A stretch of 64,000 bases of DNA from Pseudooceanicola spongiae (GTDB lineage Bacteria; Pseudomonadota; Alphaproteobacteria; Rhodobacterales; Rhodobacteraceae). Below the pieces are notes generated by a model that saw only the letters and a list, made by a program, of their open reading frames with translations, was not told where the DNA came from and ran no database searches. The position numbers were made by a program, and so were the translations under genes. Of this stretch, positions 17,934-26,162 are shown piece by piece (position 1 is the first letter of the stretch; each line of letters begins with the position of its first letter). The stretch lies in contig NZ_CP045201.1 of the NCBI RefSeq assembly GCF_014899185.1, forward strand, positions 2,650,501 to 2,714,500, read 5' to 3'.

Positions 17934-18830
17934 TCAGGCGCGCGCGGCCATCGGCACCGCAACCGGGATCGGCCGCCCGGCGGCATTGGTATAGCCCTGC
18001 CGCAGCATCTCGGCGACCCGCTTGGAGACTTCGCGCGCCCCGCGATCCTGCCGGTACATGCAGATCTTCTGCATCCCCAGCGCGGGCAGCTCTCCGCCAT
18101 GGTCGACCTGCGCCAGTTGCCCCGGCTCGGTGCCCTGAATCATCGTGCTGATCGCCAGATCGGCCGAGACCGTCGCCTCCACCGTGCGATCCGAATAGGT
18201 GTCGACGGCATTTTCCCAGTCGATGCCGCCATCCTCCATCGCGCGGATGGTCAGCGGGCGGAACAGGCAATTGCGCCCCGAGGCATAGCGCAGCGGCCGA
18301 TGCCGCCAGGCCGTGCCCCCCGGCGCGCCGATCCAGCACAGTGGACGTTCGTCCAGCACCTCGGCGCGGGCATCGGGCTCGGCCTCCGTGGTCAGGATGA
18401 TATCGACCTCGCCGCGATCAAACTGCTCCTTCAGGCTGAAGGTATAGGCCGAGACCAGCTGCACCTTCATCCGTGGAAATTCCGAGGCGAACTGCTGCAA
18501 CACCCGTGGCACCACCGGATAAACGATGTCATGCGGCACGCCGATGACGATCTCACCCTCGTAGCTCTTGCTGGTCAGCCGTGTCATCGCCTCGTCATTC
18601 ATCTCGATGATACGTCGCGCATAGCCCAACAGCTGTTCGCCTGCCGCGGTCAGCGACACCCGGCGGCTGGTGCGGTCCAGCAAGGTCAGGCCCAGCATTT
18701 CTTCCAGCCGCTTCAACTGCATCGAAACGGCGGACTGGGTGAAGTTCAGCATCCCCGCCGCCTTGGTGACGCCGCCATGATCGGCCACAGCCACGAAACT
18801 GCGCAGAGAGGTCATGTCGAGATTTCTCAT
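17934..18830 (-). CDS. LysR-family transcriptional regulator
   Basis: A 298-residue LysR regulator. The N-terminal winged helix-turn-helix holds 'GGVTKAAGMLNFTQSAVSMQ', followed by a linker helix and the type-2 periplasmic-binding-fold effector domain. The effector is unknown. The start at 18830 is preferred (AAGGA upstream, and 'MRNLDMTSLRSFVAVAD' is the normal beginning); a start at 18866 would add 12 residues. It is divergent from the DUF1127 gene, and a LysR-type inverted repeat (18865-18877) lies 35 bases upstream, which suggests autoregulation and possibly control of the DUF1127 gene. Confidence 0.9.
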   Translation of the reverse strand: MRNLDMTSLRSFVAVADHGGVTKAAGMLNFTQSAVSMQLKRLEEMLGLTLLDRTSRRVSLTAAGEQLLGYARRIIEMNDEAMTRLTSKSYEGEIVIGVPHDIVYPVVPRVLQQFASEFPRMKVQLVSAYTFSLKEQFDRGEVDIILTTEAEPDARAEVLDERPLCWIGAPGGTAWRHRPLRYASGRNCLFRPLTIRAMEDGGIDWENAVDTYSDRTVEATVSADLAISTMIQGTEPGQLAQVDHGGELPALGMQKICMYRQDRGAREVSKRVAEMLRQGYTNAAGRPIPVAVPMAARA

Positions 18831-18864
18831 AGCATCACAATCCTTGATGGAAGCGGTCAGAAAC

Positions 18865-18877
18865 ATTCATTTTGAAT
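18865..18877. promoter_or_regulatory. LysR-type operator candidate
   Basis: ATTCA, three T, TGAAT: a perfect 5-bp inverted repeat with a 3-base spacer, the shape of a LysR box, in the lysR/DUF1127 divergent gap. Confidence 0.4.
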
Positions 18878-18956
18878 ATTGACCATAAGCCTTCATACAC
18901 ATCAACAGAAATCATCACTCTGCCGACTCACATCACGAACAGGAAAGGAAGACACG

Positions 18957-19175
18957 ATGGCCTACCCAATACCCGGTACAACGACCGCCCGCGCCCCCCG
19001 GATCGCAAAGTCGCCGCTGTCGCGCCTGCTCATGCTGATGGGAATCGGCCGCGAACGCCGGGCGCTGCACCACCTTGACGACGCCCTGCTGCGCGACATC
19101 GGCCTGACCCGGCACGAAGCCCGCACCGAGGCCCGGCGCCCCGCATGGGATGCCCCCGAACGCTGGCGCAGCTGA
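18957..19175 (+). CDS. DUF1127 small arginine-rich protein
   Basis: A 72-residue basic protein. The C-terminal half carries the DUF1127/YjiS core: 'RRALHHLDDALLRDIGLTRHEAR'-like spacing with the 'DDALLRDIGLTR' block clearly visible. The start at 18957 has AAGGAAG nine bases upstream; the in-frame extension of 26 residues is unlikely. In Rhodobacter sphaeroides a DUF1127 protein of similar size (CcaF1) is transcribed together with downstream CcsR small RNAs in stress and is linked to RNA binding. Here too a run of stem-loops follows within 180 bases, which may be equivalent. It is divergent from a LysR gene. Confidence 0.85.
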   Translation: MAYPIPGTTTARAPRIAKSPLSRLLMLMGIGRERRALHHLDDALLRDIGLTRHEARTEARRPAWDAPERWRS

Positions 19176-19192
19176 GCCGACCCCGAACCTCT

Positions 19193-19364
19193 GCGCGCGG
19201 CCCTTCGCGTCGCGCGCCGTCCGCCCTTCACTCTCCCCCGTGACTTTTCCGCCGCTTGCGGGAAAGGAACACCCTGAGCGGCCCGCCGCTCTGCCCTGCT
19301 GAAACCGCTCCGACGCCACTCTGGCGCCCCTCGGACCGGCCTGAGCAGGGCTTTTTTTGTTTTT
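19193..19364 (+). ncRNA. Stem-loop array after DUF1127, candidate sRNA with terminator
   Basis: Four hairpins in a row. GCGCGCG/CGCGCGC at 19193-19217. TTTCCGC/GCGGGAAA at about 19246-19264 (one bulge). GAGCGG/CCGCTC at 19276-19291. Then a long composite hairpin GCCCTGCT/AGCAGGGC (19293-19351), whose interior also pairs (CCGCTCCGA with TCGGACCGG, CGCC with GGCG), ending in a seven-T tract. The last one is a strong intrinsic terminator. The array may be only the 3' end of the DUF1127 message or a processed small RNA. Confidence 0.55.
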
Positions 19365-19488
19365 GATAACGTTTCCGTTGGATTCAGGCATTACAGGTCG
19401 CGAAAGAGTTGAAATGCACCCCCACGTCACCGATATTGAGCGGGAAAGCCCCGTCAGGGGAAAACAGGGATTTTACCGGAGGCTTCAA

Positions 19489-20226
19489 ATGGCTGAATTC
19501 AGAACGATGCGCTCTGCGGCAGGCACCCGCACTGCTGCGATCGACGAAGGGCTGCGCGCCCACATGAACAAGGTGTACGGCACGATGTCCGTCGGCATGC
19601 TGCTGACGTTCCTCGTGGCCTGGGCGGTCGGGTCCAACCCGCAACTGCTCGGCGTGTTCCGTGATCCGATGACGCTGAAACCCAACCTTCTGGGTTACGC
19701 GGTCATGTTCGCCCCACTGCTGATGATCTTCGGCTTCGGCGCCGCGATCAACAAGCTGTCGGCGGCTGGCGCGCAATTGTTCTTCTACGCCTTTGCAGCC
19801 GTCATGGGCCTCTCGCTCAGCTGGATCTTCGTCGCCTTCACTGGCGTGTCGATCGCTCAGGTCTTCCTGATCACCGCGATTTCCTTCGCCGGTCTGTCGC
19901 TCTGGGGCTACACCACCAAGAAGGACATCTCCGGTTGGGGGTCGTTCCTGATCATGGGCGTCATCGGCCTGCTGGTGGCTTCGGTCGTCAACATCTTCCT
20001 GGCCAGCGCGGCGCTGCAGTTTGCCGTCTCCGCCATTGGCGTGCTGATCTTTGCCGGTCTGACCGCTTATGACACGCAGGACATCAAGAACACCTACATC
20101 CAGATGGCCCAGTCGGGCGATCGTGAATGGCTCGGCAAATCCGCCATCATGGGTGCGCTGCGTCTCTACATGGACTTCATCAACATGTTCATGTTCCTGC
20201 TGCAACTGTTCGGCAACCGCAACTGA
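19489..20226 (+). CDS. Bax inhibitor-1/YccA-family membrane protein
   Basis: A 245-residue integral membrane protein with about seven hydrophobic segments. The BI-1 family blocks are visible: 'MNKVYGTMSVGMLLTF' before helix 1, 'GLSLSWIF' mid-protein, and 'GLTAYDTQDIKNTYIQM' near the C-terminus, with the conserved acidic residue of the pH-sensing pair. Bacterial relatives (YbhL, YetJ) behave as a pH-sensitive calcium leak or interact with FtsH. CCGGAGG lies 7 bases before the ATG; upstream in-frame codons are not needed. It stands alone with its own terminator. Confidence 0.92.
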   Translation: MAEFRTMRSAAGTRTAAIDEGLRAHMNKVYGTMSVGMLLTFLVAWAVGSNPQLLGVFRDPMTLKPNLLGYAVMFAPLLMIFGFGAAINKLSAAGAQLFFYAFAAVMGLSLSWIFVAFTGVSIAQVFLITAISFAGLSLWGYTTKKDISGWGSFLIMGVIGLLVASVVNIFLASAALQFAVSAIGVLIFAGLTAYDTQDIKNTYIQMAQSGDREWLGKSAIMGALRLYMDFINMFMFLLQLFGNRN

Positions 20227-20255
20227 TCCACCCTCGGTCAGAGCGTTTAACGAAC

Positions 20256-20286
20256 AAAGGCCGGTCCCTCGCGGGGCCGGCCTTTT
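20256..20286 (+). terminator. Intrinsic terminator of the BI-1 gene
   Basis: AAAGGCCGG (20256-20264) pairs with CCGGCCTTTT (20277-20286), followed by CATTTG. An 8-bp perfect GC-rich stem with T-tract. Confidence 0.85.
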
Positions 20287-20307
20287 CATTTGTCTGGGTG
20301 CATCCAA

Positions 20308-20934
20308 TCAGGCCTCGGCCTGCCAGCGCATCTGCACCGCGGGGAACAGCAGCCCCGTTGGCAGCCGCACGTCAATGTGCGCGCGCATCTCAAAGCCCAG
20401 CGCCTCGTAGAAGGGTTCCGCCGTCAGCGTCGACTGGCAGTGCAGCACCTTCACCTCAGCCGCCCGGGCCGAGCGCAGGATGCGCCGCAGGATCCGCTGG
20501 CCGAGGCCTTGGCGCGCCGCATCCGGGTCAGTGGCAACGTGGCGGATGTGCCCCTCGCCTGCGCGCCCGGGCGCACCATGCGGGGAAAAGTCGGTCCACC
20601 CCCCCGCCGCCAGCACCCGCTCGCCATCCTCAGCGATGAAGTAGGTGCCGCAGGTCAGCAGGCTGGGCCGCGCCTGCCCGATCAGCGGCAGCGCGTCGCG
20701 CAGCAGCCCCGGTTCATAATCCGGCGCCAGCAGCGCCCGGTAGGAGCGTGCCAGCATCCGGCTGACTGCCTCGGTATCGGCAGGCAGCGCGGGCCGGATG
20801 ATCACATCGGGCCAGGGCTCGGGCGTGGGTTTGGCCAGCGCACGGGCGCTCAGCGCGTTTTTGGCAGGCGCCAAGGGCCGGTCAAGCCGGGACGGTAAAA
20901 GGCAGTCGGGCGGGATATCGCTCTGTGCAGACAT
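20308..20934 (-). CDS. GNAT-family N-acetyltransferase
   Basis: A 208-residue protein. After about 40 poorly conserved residues comes a GNAT fold: 'IIRPALPADTEAVSRML' at its start, 'IRHVATDPDAARQGLGQRIL' as the acetyl-CoA pyrophosphate-binding loop, and 'TAEPFYEALGFE' near the end. It acetylates an unknown amine. The start at 20934 has AAGGA nine bases upstream; a longer frame runs through the rpmG terminator and is rejected. A perfect GATCCGC/GCGGATC hairpin (20954-20970) sits in the leader, 20 bases before the ATG. Confidence 0.82.
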   Translation of the reverse strand: MSAQSDIPPDCLLPSRLDRPLAPAKNALSARALAKPTPEPWPDVIIRPALPADTEAVSRMLARSYRALLAPDYEPGLLRDALPLIGQARPSLLTCGTYFIAEDGERVLAAGGWTDFSPHGAPGRAGEGHIRHVATDPDAARQGLGQRILRRILRSARAAEVKVLHCQSTLTAEPFYEALGFEMRAHIDVRLPTGLLFPAVQMRWQAEA

Positions 20935-21014
20935 CGGGGGAGTCCTTGTCTCAGATCCGCTATGCGGATCCGCAGGAAGAGGGGGGGGTGAGACAGGGCG
21001 CGGCCCGGAAGTAG

Positions 21015-21044
21015 AAAAAGCCGCGCTCTGTGGCGCGGCTTTTG
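21015..21044. terminator. Terminator after rpmG
   Basis: AAAAAGCCGCGC (21015-21026) and GCGCGGCTTTT (21033-21043) form a strong hairpin with T-tracts on both strands. It ends the minus-strand rpmG message. Confidence 0.85.
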
Positions 21045-21070
21045 CATGGTCGTCTAAGAGGGGTCTGATC

Positions 21071-21238
21071 TTACTTGATCTTGCCTTCTTTGTACTCGAC
21101 ATGCTTGCGCACCACCGGATCGAACTTTCGTACGGTCATCTTTTCGGTCATGGTACGAGCGTTCTTTTTGGTCACGTAGAAATGGCCCGTGCCCGCGGTC
21201 GAGTTAAGACGGATTTTGATGGTCGTCGGCTTCGCCAT
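21071..21238 (-). CDS. rpmG: 50S ribosomal protein L33
   Basis: A 55-residue ribosomal protein, identified by translation of the minus strand: the N-terminus reads [18 protein letters not shown] and the rest continues with '[11 protein letters not shown]', '[13 protein letters not shown]' and 'EYKEGKIK'. It is the cysteine-free (zinc-independent) form of L33, as usual in alphaproteobacteria. AGGAG lies eight bases before the ATG. The terminator at 21015-21044 follows. Confidence 0.97.
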   Translation of the reverse strand: MAKPTTIKIRLNSTAGTGHFYVTKKNARTMTEKMTVRKFDPVVRKHVEYKEGKIK

Positions 21239-21371
21239 TTTTCATCTCCTGCTGCGGGCGCACCTGTGCGCACCTGCGAAATCTCTTGAGGATCGCCTTG
21301 TACCCGTCCGCACCCCCGAGTCAACTCCCCTTTCAGGGAATCTTCGCGCAAAATGCGATTCTTTGGGTAAA

Positions 21372-21400
21372 ACGCAAAAGGGGCAGCCGAAGCTGCCCCT
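21372..21400 (-). terminator. Terminator of the PRC-barrel gene
   Basis: GGGGCAG (21380-21386) pairs with CTGCCCC (21393-21399). On the minus strand the stem is followed by TTTTGCGTTTT. Confidence 0.85.
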
Positions 21401-21423
21401 CTGCGCACCTTTACAGGCGTCGA

Positions 21424-22041
21424 TTATTGAACGGGAGCGGGGTCCATGGTGCCGCCGGTACCGGTCGATTCCATCGAAGCGTTGTCGGCTTCGCGCTGCT
21501 GATCTTCGGCCGTCACGAATTCGGGCGCGGCTTTCAGATCTTCCTCGGTGGCCGAGGTGATCAGACGCGGGTTGCCGGCGTCATCGTTGACGACAGTCAG
21601 GCTGGCCATTTCGATGGCGACTTCTTTCTCGCCCAGGCCAAGGAAACCGCCCACACCGATCACAACACCTCTGACGGTGCCGTCCATGCCGATGATCAGG
21701 TCATCGATATCGCCGACAGTGGCGTCGGTGTTGTTATAGACCGTGGCACCGATCAGATCGTCCGCCAAGATCGTGTCGGCATCCTGCATCGTGATCTGGC
21801 CTTCCACCGGCTGAGCGGGGGTCTCGGCTTCGGCGGTCATCGTGTCGTCGGTCGCGGCAGGGGCCGCAGGGTCCGTCGCCATGGGAGCCGTCGCATCAGC
21901 GTTCATGTCCGCCTTCGGCATTTCGGTCGTTGTTGTCGTCGTGGTGTCCGTGGTCGCAGTCTGTGCATAGCCCGCAATCGGGGCTGCAGCGATCATGGCA
22001 ATAAGGGCGGCACGGCTGGTGGTTTTGAACAGATTGGTCAT
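21424..22041 (-). CDS. Secreted PRC-barrel domain protein
   Basis: A 205-residue exported protein. Residues 1-26 form a signal peptide ending 'AGYAQ'. A low-complexity linker rich in Thr, Ala, Asp and Met follows (27-80, with a run of seven Thr). A PRC-barrel domain fills about 85-165 ('DLIGATVYNNTDATVGDIDD', 'GVVIGVGGFLGLGEKEVAIE'). Periplasmic PRC-barrel proteins of this type are common in Rhodobacteraceae and often stress-linked, but no function is proven. The start has AAGGAG upstream and a terminator follows the stop. Confidence 0.88.
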   Translation of the reverse strand: MTNLFKTTSRAALIAMIAAAPIAGYAQTATTDTTTTTTTEMPKADMNADATAPMATDPAAPAATDDTMTAEAETPAQPVEGQITMQDADTILADDLIGATVYNNTDATVGDIDDLIIGMDGTVRGVVIGVGGFLGLGEKEVAIEMASLTVVNDDAGNPRLITSATEEDLKAAPEFVTAEDQQREADNASMESTGTGGTMDPAPVQ

Positions 22042-22318
22042 GTCTACTCCTCCTTAAGGGGCATCTCCCGCCTGTCGCTTGGTCAGTCCGTTTCGTCGGA
22101 CCTAAGCGGCGGGGTCGAGTTGCGTATGAAGATGCAACACCCCGCCCTTCCGGTTCGTTCCAACGGGTCGAACCACAGCCCTCATCGTTCGGCGGACACC
22201 CGCGCGCCGCAGCGCAGCACATCGGCGGGTTCCCTCTGAGCGCAGAAAAGTCCACGCAGACAGAACACCTTACCGGCGATTCAACGAATATCTGTGCAGG
22301 GTAGGACAGGTCAGTTGC

Positions 22319-22740
<422 letters not shown>

Positions 22741-22885
22741 CGCGAGGGCTGCCTTAGCCGCTTCTGCGCCCCCCGGTCAATCACGTTCGACGCCCAGTGC
22801 CGCAACGCCGCAGGCACAGGGCGTCAATTCCCGTTGCCGCGCCGACACGTTTGCGTCATGATCCTGCCTCGTAAAGGGAGACGTC

Positions 22886-23341
22886 ATGCGCAAGTTCCTC
22901 GTCATTCTCGATGACAGCCGCGAATGCCTCAACGCCATGCGGTTTGCGGCGATGCGGGCGGCCAACAGCGGTGGCGGCGTTGCCATCCTGTCGATCATCA
23001 GCCCGGACGAATTCAATCACTGGATCGGCGTTGGCGACATCATGCGCGCCGAAGCCCGCGAACGCATCGAAGCCCACTTCGAGGTTTTCGCGAAATGGAT
23101 GCGCGATCGCCAGAACATCGACCCCGACCTGATCGTGCGCGAAGGCGAACCCTACGAACAGATCCTCGCCCAGATCACCGAAGACCCCGAGATCGGCGTG
23201 CTGGTCCTCGGCGCCTCCACCGGCAAGGGCGGCCCCGGCCCGCTGGTCAATCAGATGTCGCGCAATGCGGGCTCGCTGCCCGTGCCCATCACCATCGTCC
23301 CCGAGGATCTCTCGAAGGAGCGGCTGGAGGCGATCACCTGA
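22886..23341 (+). CDS. Universal stress protein, UspA family
   Basis: A 151-residue cytoplasmic protein of the Usp fold. It opens 'MRKFLVILDDSRECLNAMRF' and has 'GEPYEQILAQI' mid-protein. The ATP-binding C-terminal region 'VLVLGASTGKGGPGPLVNQM' resembles the GxxGxxxG(S/T) motif with GKGGPGPL. Usp proteins accumulate in stress and starvation; the partner is unknown. TAAAGGGAG lies seven bases before the ATG. Its stop overlaps the likely CTG start of the next gene, so the two should be co-translated. Confidence 0.88.
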   Translation: MRKFLVILDDSRECLNAMRFAAMRAANSGGGVAILSIISPDEFNHWIGVGDIMRAEARERIEAHFEVFAKWMRDRQNIDPDLIVREGEPYEQILAQITEDPEIGVLVLGASTGKGGPGPLVNQMSRNAGSLPVPITIVPEDLSKERLEAIT

Positions 23342-24204
23342 CCCGCTCCCACGCCCCCCTGCATGTCTCGGCTCTGCTCGCGCTTCTGCTTGGCGCGCTC
23401 AGCCTGCACGCTCTGCCCACTCTGGCGCAGACAACACTGCCCCCTGCGACCGAGGCCCCCGCCAAGCCTGTCGACCTGTCGCGCCCCTTCCGCGCCGCGG
23501 CCTTCACCCCGGAGGAGCTTGAGTTCCTGCAGCGCGCCCTGATCTTCACCGGCGATTTCACCGGCACCGCCGATGGCCAGTGGCTCAATGACAGCGACGA
23601 TGCGCTGGTCGGTTATGTCGCGCGCCAGTTCGGCAGCGTGAAGCCGACCCTGCGCGATGCCGGTGTGCTGGCCGAACGCTTCTCGACCGAGGTGGCGCGC
23701 AACGACTGGGTCAATCTCTATTCCGCCGATATCGACCTCAGCTTCACCTATCCCCGTGCGCTGGTGACGCAGGACGATGGCACCAGCTATGACGACCACC
23801 TCGCCAACGACCCGGTGTTCTTCCGCATCATCCAGACCGACCGGCAGGCGACGCTGGACATGCACGAGGCGTTGCAGGCCAAGATCGACCGCTCGGATCT
23901 GCATGGCCACCGCGAAACCGACACCAGCGCCAGCACCAACGGCTATCTGGCGGGCGGTCGCTGGGCCTATCTGCACAGCAGCTTCGGCACGCCGCTCGAC
24001 ACCTCCATCGTGATCCGCGCCGCCCCCGCTGACGTGACGCGCGGCCGTCTGATCGCGCGCGGCGCCCGCCCCGGCCAGCACAGCGCGCCGCAGATCCAGC
24101 CCGGCAGTCTGCTGGACCGCATCATCGCCGCCCATCCAGACCTCTCGGACGCCAGCTACCGCGCCCCCGCCACCCGGACAGTCCCCCTCGACCAGCCGCT
24201 CTAG
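23338..24204 (+). CDS. Secreted hypothetical protein, apparent CTG start
   Basis: A 288-residue protein I do not recognise. No ATG, GTG or TTG lies at a sensible place; CTG at 23338 does, with GGAGG seven bases upstream inside uspA. From there the first ~31 residues read as a clean signal peptide (basic 'TRSHAP', hydrophobic 'ALLALLLGALSL', cleavage after 'LAQ'), so the mature protein is periplasmic. Residues 45-95 ('FTPEELEFLQRALIFTGDFTG') resemble a peptidoglycan-binding-like helical module. The rest has no motif I can name. The CTGA overlap with uspA implies coupling. Confidence 0.7.
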   Translation: MTRSHAPLHVSALLALLLGALSLHALPTLAQTTLPPATEAPAKPVDLSRPFRAAAFTPEELEFLQRALIFTGDFTGTADGQWLNDSDDALVGYVARQFGSVKPTLRDAGVLAERFSTEVARNDWVNLYSADIDLSFTYPRALVTQDDGTSYDDHLANDPVFFRIIQTDRQATLDMHEALQAKIDRSDLHGHRETDTSASTNGYLAGGRWAYLHSSFGTPLDTSIVIRAAPADVTRGRLIARGARPGQHSAPQIQPGSLLDRIIAAHPDLSDASYRAPATRTVPLDQPL

Positions 24205-24239
24205 CGCCCTGAGCCTGTGCTGAGGGGCGCGTATTTCGC

Positions 24240-24283
24240 ACCGTTCAGATACCGTTCAGATACCGACGCGATACCGACGTTGC
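24240..24283 (+). repeat. Four-unit 11-bp tandem repeat, copy 1
   Basis: ACCGTTCAGAT, ACCGTTCAGAT, ACCGACGCGAT, ACCGACGTTGC head to tail, period exactly 11. A near-identical 44-bp block lies at 47850-47893. It is 35 bases after a gene stop and about 107 bases before the nfuA start. Confidence 0.75.
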
Positions 24284-24389
24284 GTTTCAGGCCTGTTTTC
24301 GCCCTCCGAAGCGTTTTAGAATGGCTCTAAATCTTGACAGCGGGGCCGGGAAGGCTCATATCGGGGGCCAGACAGAGAAGGGTCCGCCG

Positions 24390-24956
24390 ATGTTCATCCA
24401 GACCGAATCCACACCGAATCCCGCGACGCTGAAGTTCCTGCCCGGCCAGACCGTGCTCGACGCAGGCACCGCAGATTTCCCCTCGGCGGTAGCTGCCGAA
24501 AAGTCCCCGCTGGCCGCGCGCCTGTTCGGCGTCGATGGCGTCACGGGCATTTTCTTTGGCAATGATTTCGTCACCGTGACCAAATCCGAAGCCAGCGAAT
24601 GGGATCACCTGAAGCCCGCCCTGCTCGGCGCGATCATGGAACATTACCAATCGGGTCAACCGGTTATGGCTGGCAACGAGGCGCCCGCCGCCTCCGGTCA
24701 CGCCGATCATGATGGCCCCGACGGCGAAATCGTCGGCCAGATCAAGGAGCTGCTGGACACCCGCGTGCGTCCCGCCGTGGCTCAGGATGGTGGCGACATC
24801 ACCTTCCACGGCTTTGATCGCGGCGTTGTTTACCTGCACATGCAGGGCGCCTGCGCCGGCTGCCCCTCCTCGACCCTGACGCTGAAAATGGGGATCGAGA
24901 ACCTGCTGCGCCACTACATCCCGGAAGTGACCGAGGTTCGCCCTGTTGCCGTCTGA
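24390..24956 (+). CDS. nfuA: NifU-like Fe-S scaffold/carrier
   Basis: A 188-residue Fe-S cluster carrier. Residues 1-90 form the Nfu N-terminal domain ('MFIQTESTPNPATLKFLPGQ'); 115-188 form the NifU C-terminal domain with the cluster motif C155-x-x-C158 ('GACAGCPSST'). It delivers 4Fe-4S clusters to client enzymes such as aconitase and lipoyl synthase. The start at 24390 is set by the family N-terminus and GAGAAGGG upstream. It opens a run nfuA-tsaB-rimI with overlapping ends. Confidence 0.95.
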   Translation: MFIQTESTPNPATLKFLPGQTVLDAGTADFPSAVAAEKSPLAARLFGVDGVTGIFFGNDFVTVTKSEASEWDHLKPALLGAIMEHYQSGQPVMAGNEAPAASGHADHDGPDGEIVGQIKELLDTRVRPAVAQDGGDITFHGFDRGVVYLHMQGACAGCPSSTLTLKMGIENLLRHYIPEVTEVRPVAV

Positions 24957-25581
24957 GACGCTGATACTGGCATTCGACACATCGGCCGCGCATTGCGCGG
25001 CCGCTTTGCTGTCTGGCGATACGGTGCTGTCAGAGGCCCGCGAGGAAATGTCCCGCGGTCAGGCAGAGCGCCTCGTTCCCCTTCTGGAACAGGTACTTAG
25101 CGACGGCGGGTACAGCTGGTCCGACCTCTCGGCCCTCGCTGTCGGCACCGGTCCGGGCAATTTCACCGGCATCCGCATCGCCGTTTCTCTGGCGCGCGGC
25201 CTCTCCCTCGCCCTCTCGATCCCCGCCATTGGCGTCACCGGGTTCGAGGCTCTGGCCGAGGGTCAGACCACCCCCCATCTCGCGACCCTGCCCGCGCCGC
25301 GCGACCACCTCTATGGCCAGCTGCGCGACGGCGCCGACATCTCGGCCCCCCAGATGTTCCCCGCCGACCAGATCCCGCAGGCGCTGCACCCCGCCGGCGC
25401 CCTGCTGATCGGTGCCGCCCCCGGCGCCACGCCCGGCCCCGCCAACCCCGCGCCCGCCATCGCCCGCGCCGCCCGCGCGCAGCTGAGCCTTGGCCAGCCG
25501 ACCCCGCCCCCCGCACCGGTCTACCTGCGCCCAGCCGACGCCGCCCCGCCCCGCGACGCGCCGCCCCGGATCATCCCGTGA
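24946..25581 (+). CDS. tsaB: tRNA t6A-modification protein TsaB
   Basis: A 211-residue ASKHA-fold protein that supports TsaD in making threonylcarbamoyl-adenosine at position 37 of ANN-decoding tRNAs. 'ILAFDTSAAHCAAAL' and 'SRGQAERLVPLLEQVL' open the protein, and 'VGTGPGNFTGIRIAVSLARGL' is diagnostic. The C-terminal third is rich in Pro and Ala and poorly conserved. The start appears to be TTG at 24946, inside the last codons of nfuA. It overlaps rimI by 4 bases; the tsaB-rimI pairing is widespread. Confidence 0.93.
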   Translation: MPSETLILAFDTSAAHCAAALLSGDTVLSEAREEMSRGQAERLVPLLEQVLSDGGYSWSDLSALAVGTGPGNFTGIRIAVSLARGLSLALSIPAIGVTGFEALAEGQTTPHLATLPAPRDHLYGQLRDGADISAPQMFPADQIPQALHPAGALLIGAAPGATPGPANPAPAIARAARAQLSLGQPTPPPAPVYLRPADAAPPRDAPPRIIP

Positions 25582-26006
25582 CACCGCCCGACCTGCCGCT
25601 GGCCGAGCTGGCGCGGATCCATGCCGCGTGCTTCACCACCCCCCGCCCCTGGTCCGAGGCTGAACTGGCCCAGCTGATCGGCGATTCTGCCTGTTTTCTC
25701 GTCACTTCCGCTCAGGGTTTCCTGCTGGGGCGCACCGTGCTGGACGAGGCCGAGATCCTCACCATCGCCGTCGACCCCAGTGCGCGCCGACAGGGGCAGG
25801 CCCGCGCGCTTCTCCATGATTTTGAAGGGATTTGTCGCGCGAAATCTGTTGAAAATGCCTTTCTTGAGGTCGCAACCGACAACACAGCCGCCCGCGCGCT
25901 CTACCGCGCAGCCGGATTTGAGGTGAGGGGCCGGCGCCCGCGCTATTACCGCACCCCGGAAGGCATCTTGAAAGACGCTGAAATCATGGGCAAAGTAATC
26001 GCATGA
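25578..26006 (+). CDS. rimI: Ribosomal-protein-alanine N-acetyltransferase
   Basis: A 142-residue GNAT enzyme expected to acetylate the N-terminal alanine of S18. The acetyl-CoA loop is 'ILTIAVDPSARRQGQARALL' and the C-terminal part 'LEVATDNTAARALYRAAGFE' matches RimI closely. Its GTG start overlaps the tsaB stop (GTGA), so it is translationally coupled, the usual arrangement in alphaproteobacteria. In these genomes the same protein may also act more widely on N-termini. Confidence 0.9.
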   Translation: MTPPDLPLAELARIHAACFTTPRPWSEAELAQLIGDSACFLVTSAQGFLLGRTVLDEAEILTIAVDPSARRQGQARALLHDFEGICRAKSVENAFLEVATDNTAARALYRAAGFEVRGRRPRYYRTPEGILKDAEIMGKVIA

Positions 26007-26039
26007 CGCTGCGAAACCACAGGGTTTTCTCTACCAAAC

Positions 26040-26083
26040 GGTCAGAGAATGCTATTGACCGGCGTCTGACCCTCTGTCCTAAC
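26040..26083 (+). promoter_or_regulatory. Candidate promoter/operator of the BMP transporter
   Basis: TTGACC (26055-26060), 17 bases, CCTAAC (26078-26083) resembles a sigma-70 promoter. GGTCAGA (26040-26046) and TCTGACC (26065-26071) are a perfect inverted repeat astride the -35 element, a good place for a repressor. Confidence 0.35.
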
Positions 26084-26162
26084 TCGGTCTGATCATTCCG
26101 ATCTGCAATGCCAATGGCCGCCGGACTAATCAACGAACGGCCAAGCAACTGGGAGACCCCGC

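Noticed and set aside
24240..24283. Tandem repeat read as a CRISPR fragment
   Set aside because: Units are 11 bp with no spacers and no cas gene is near.
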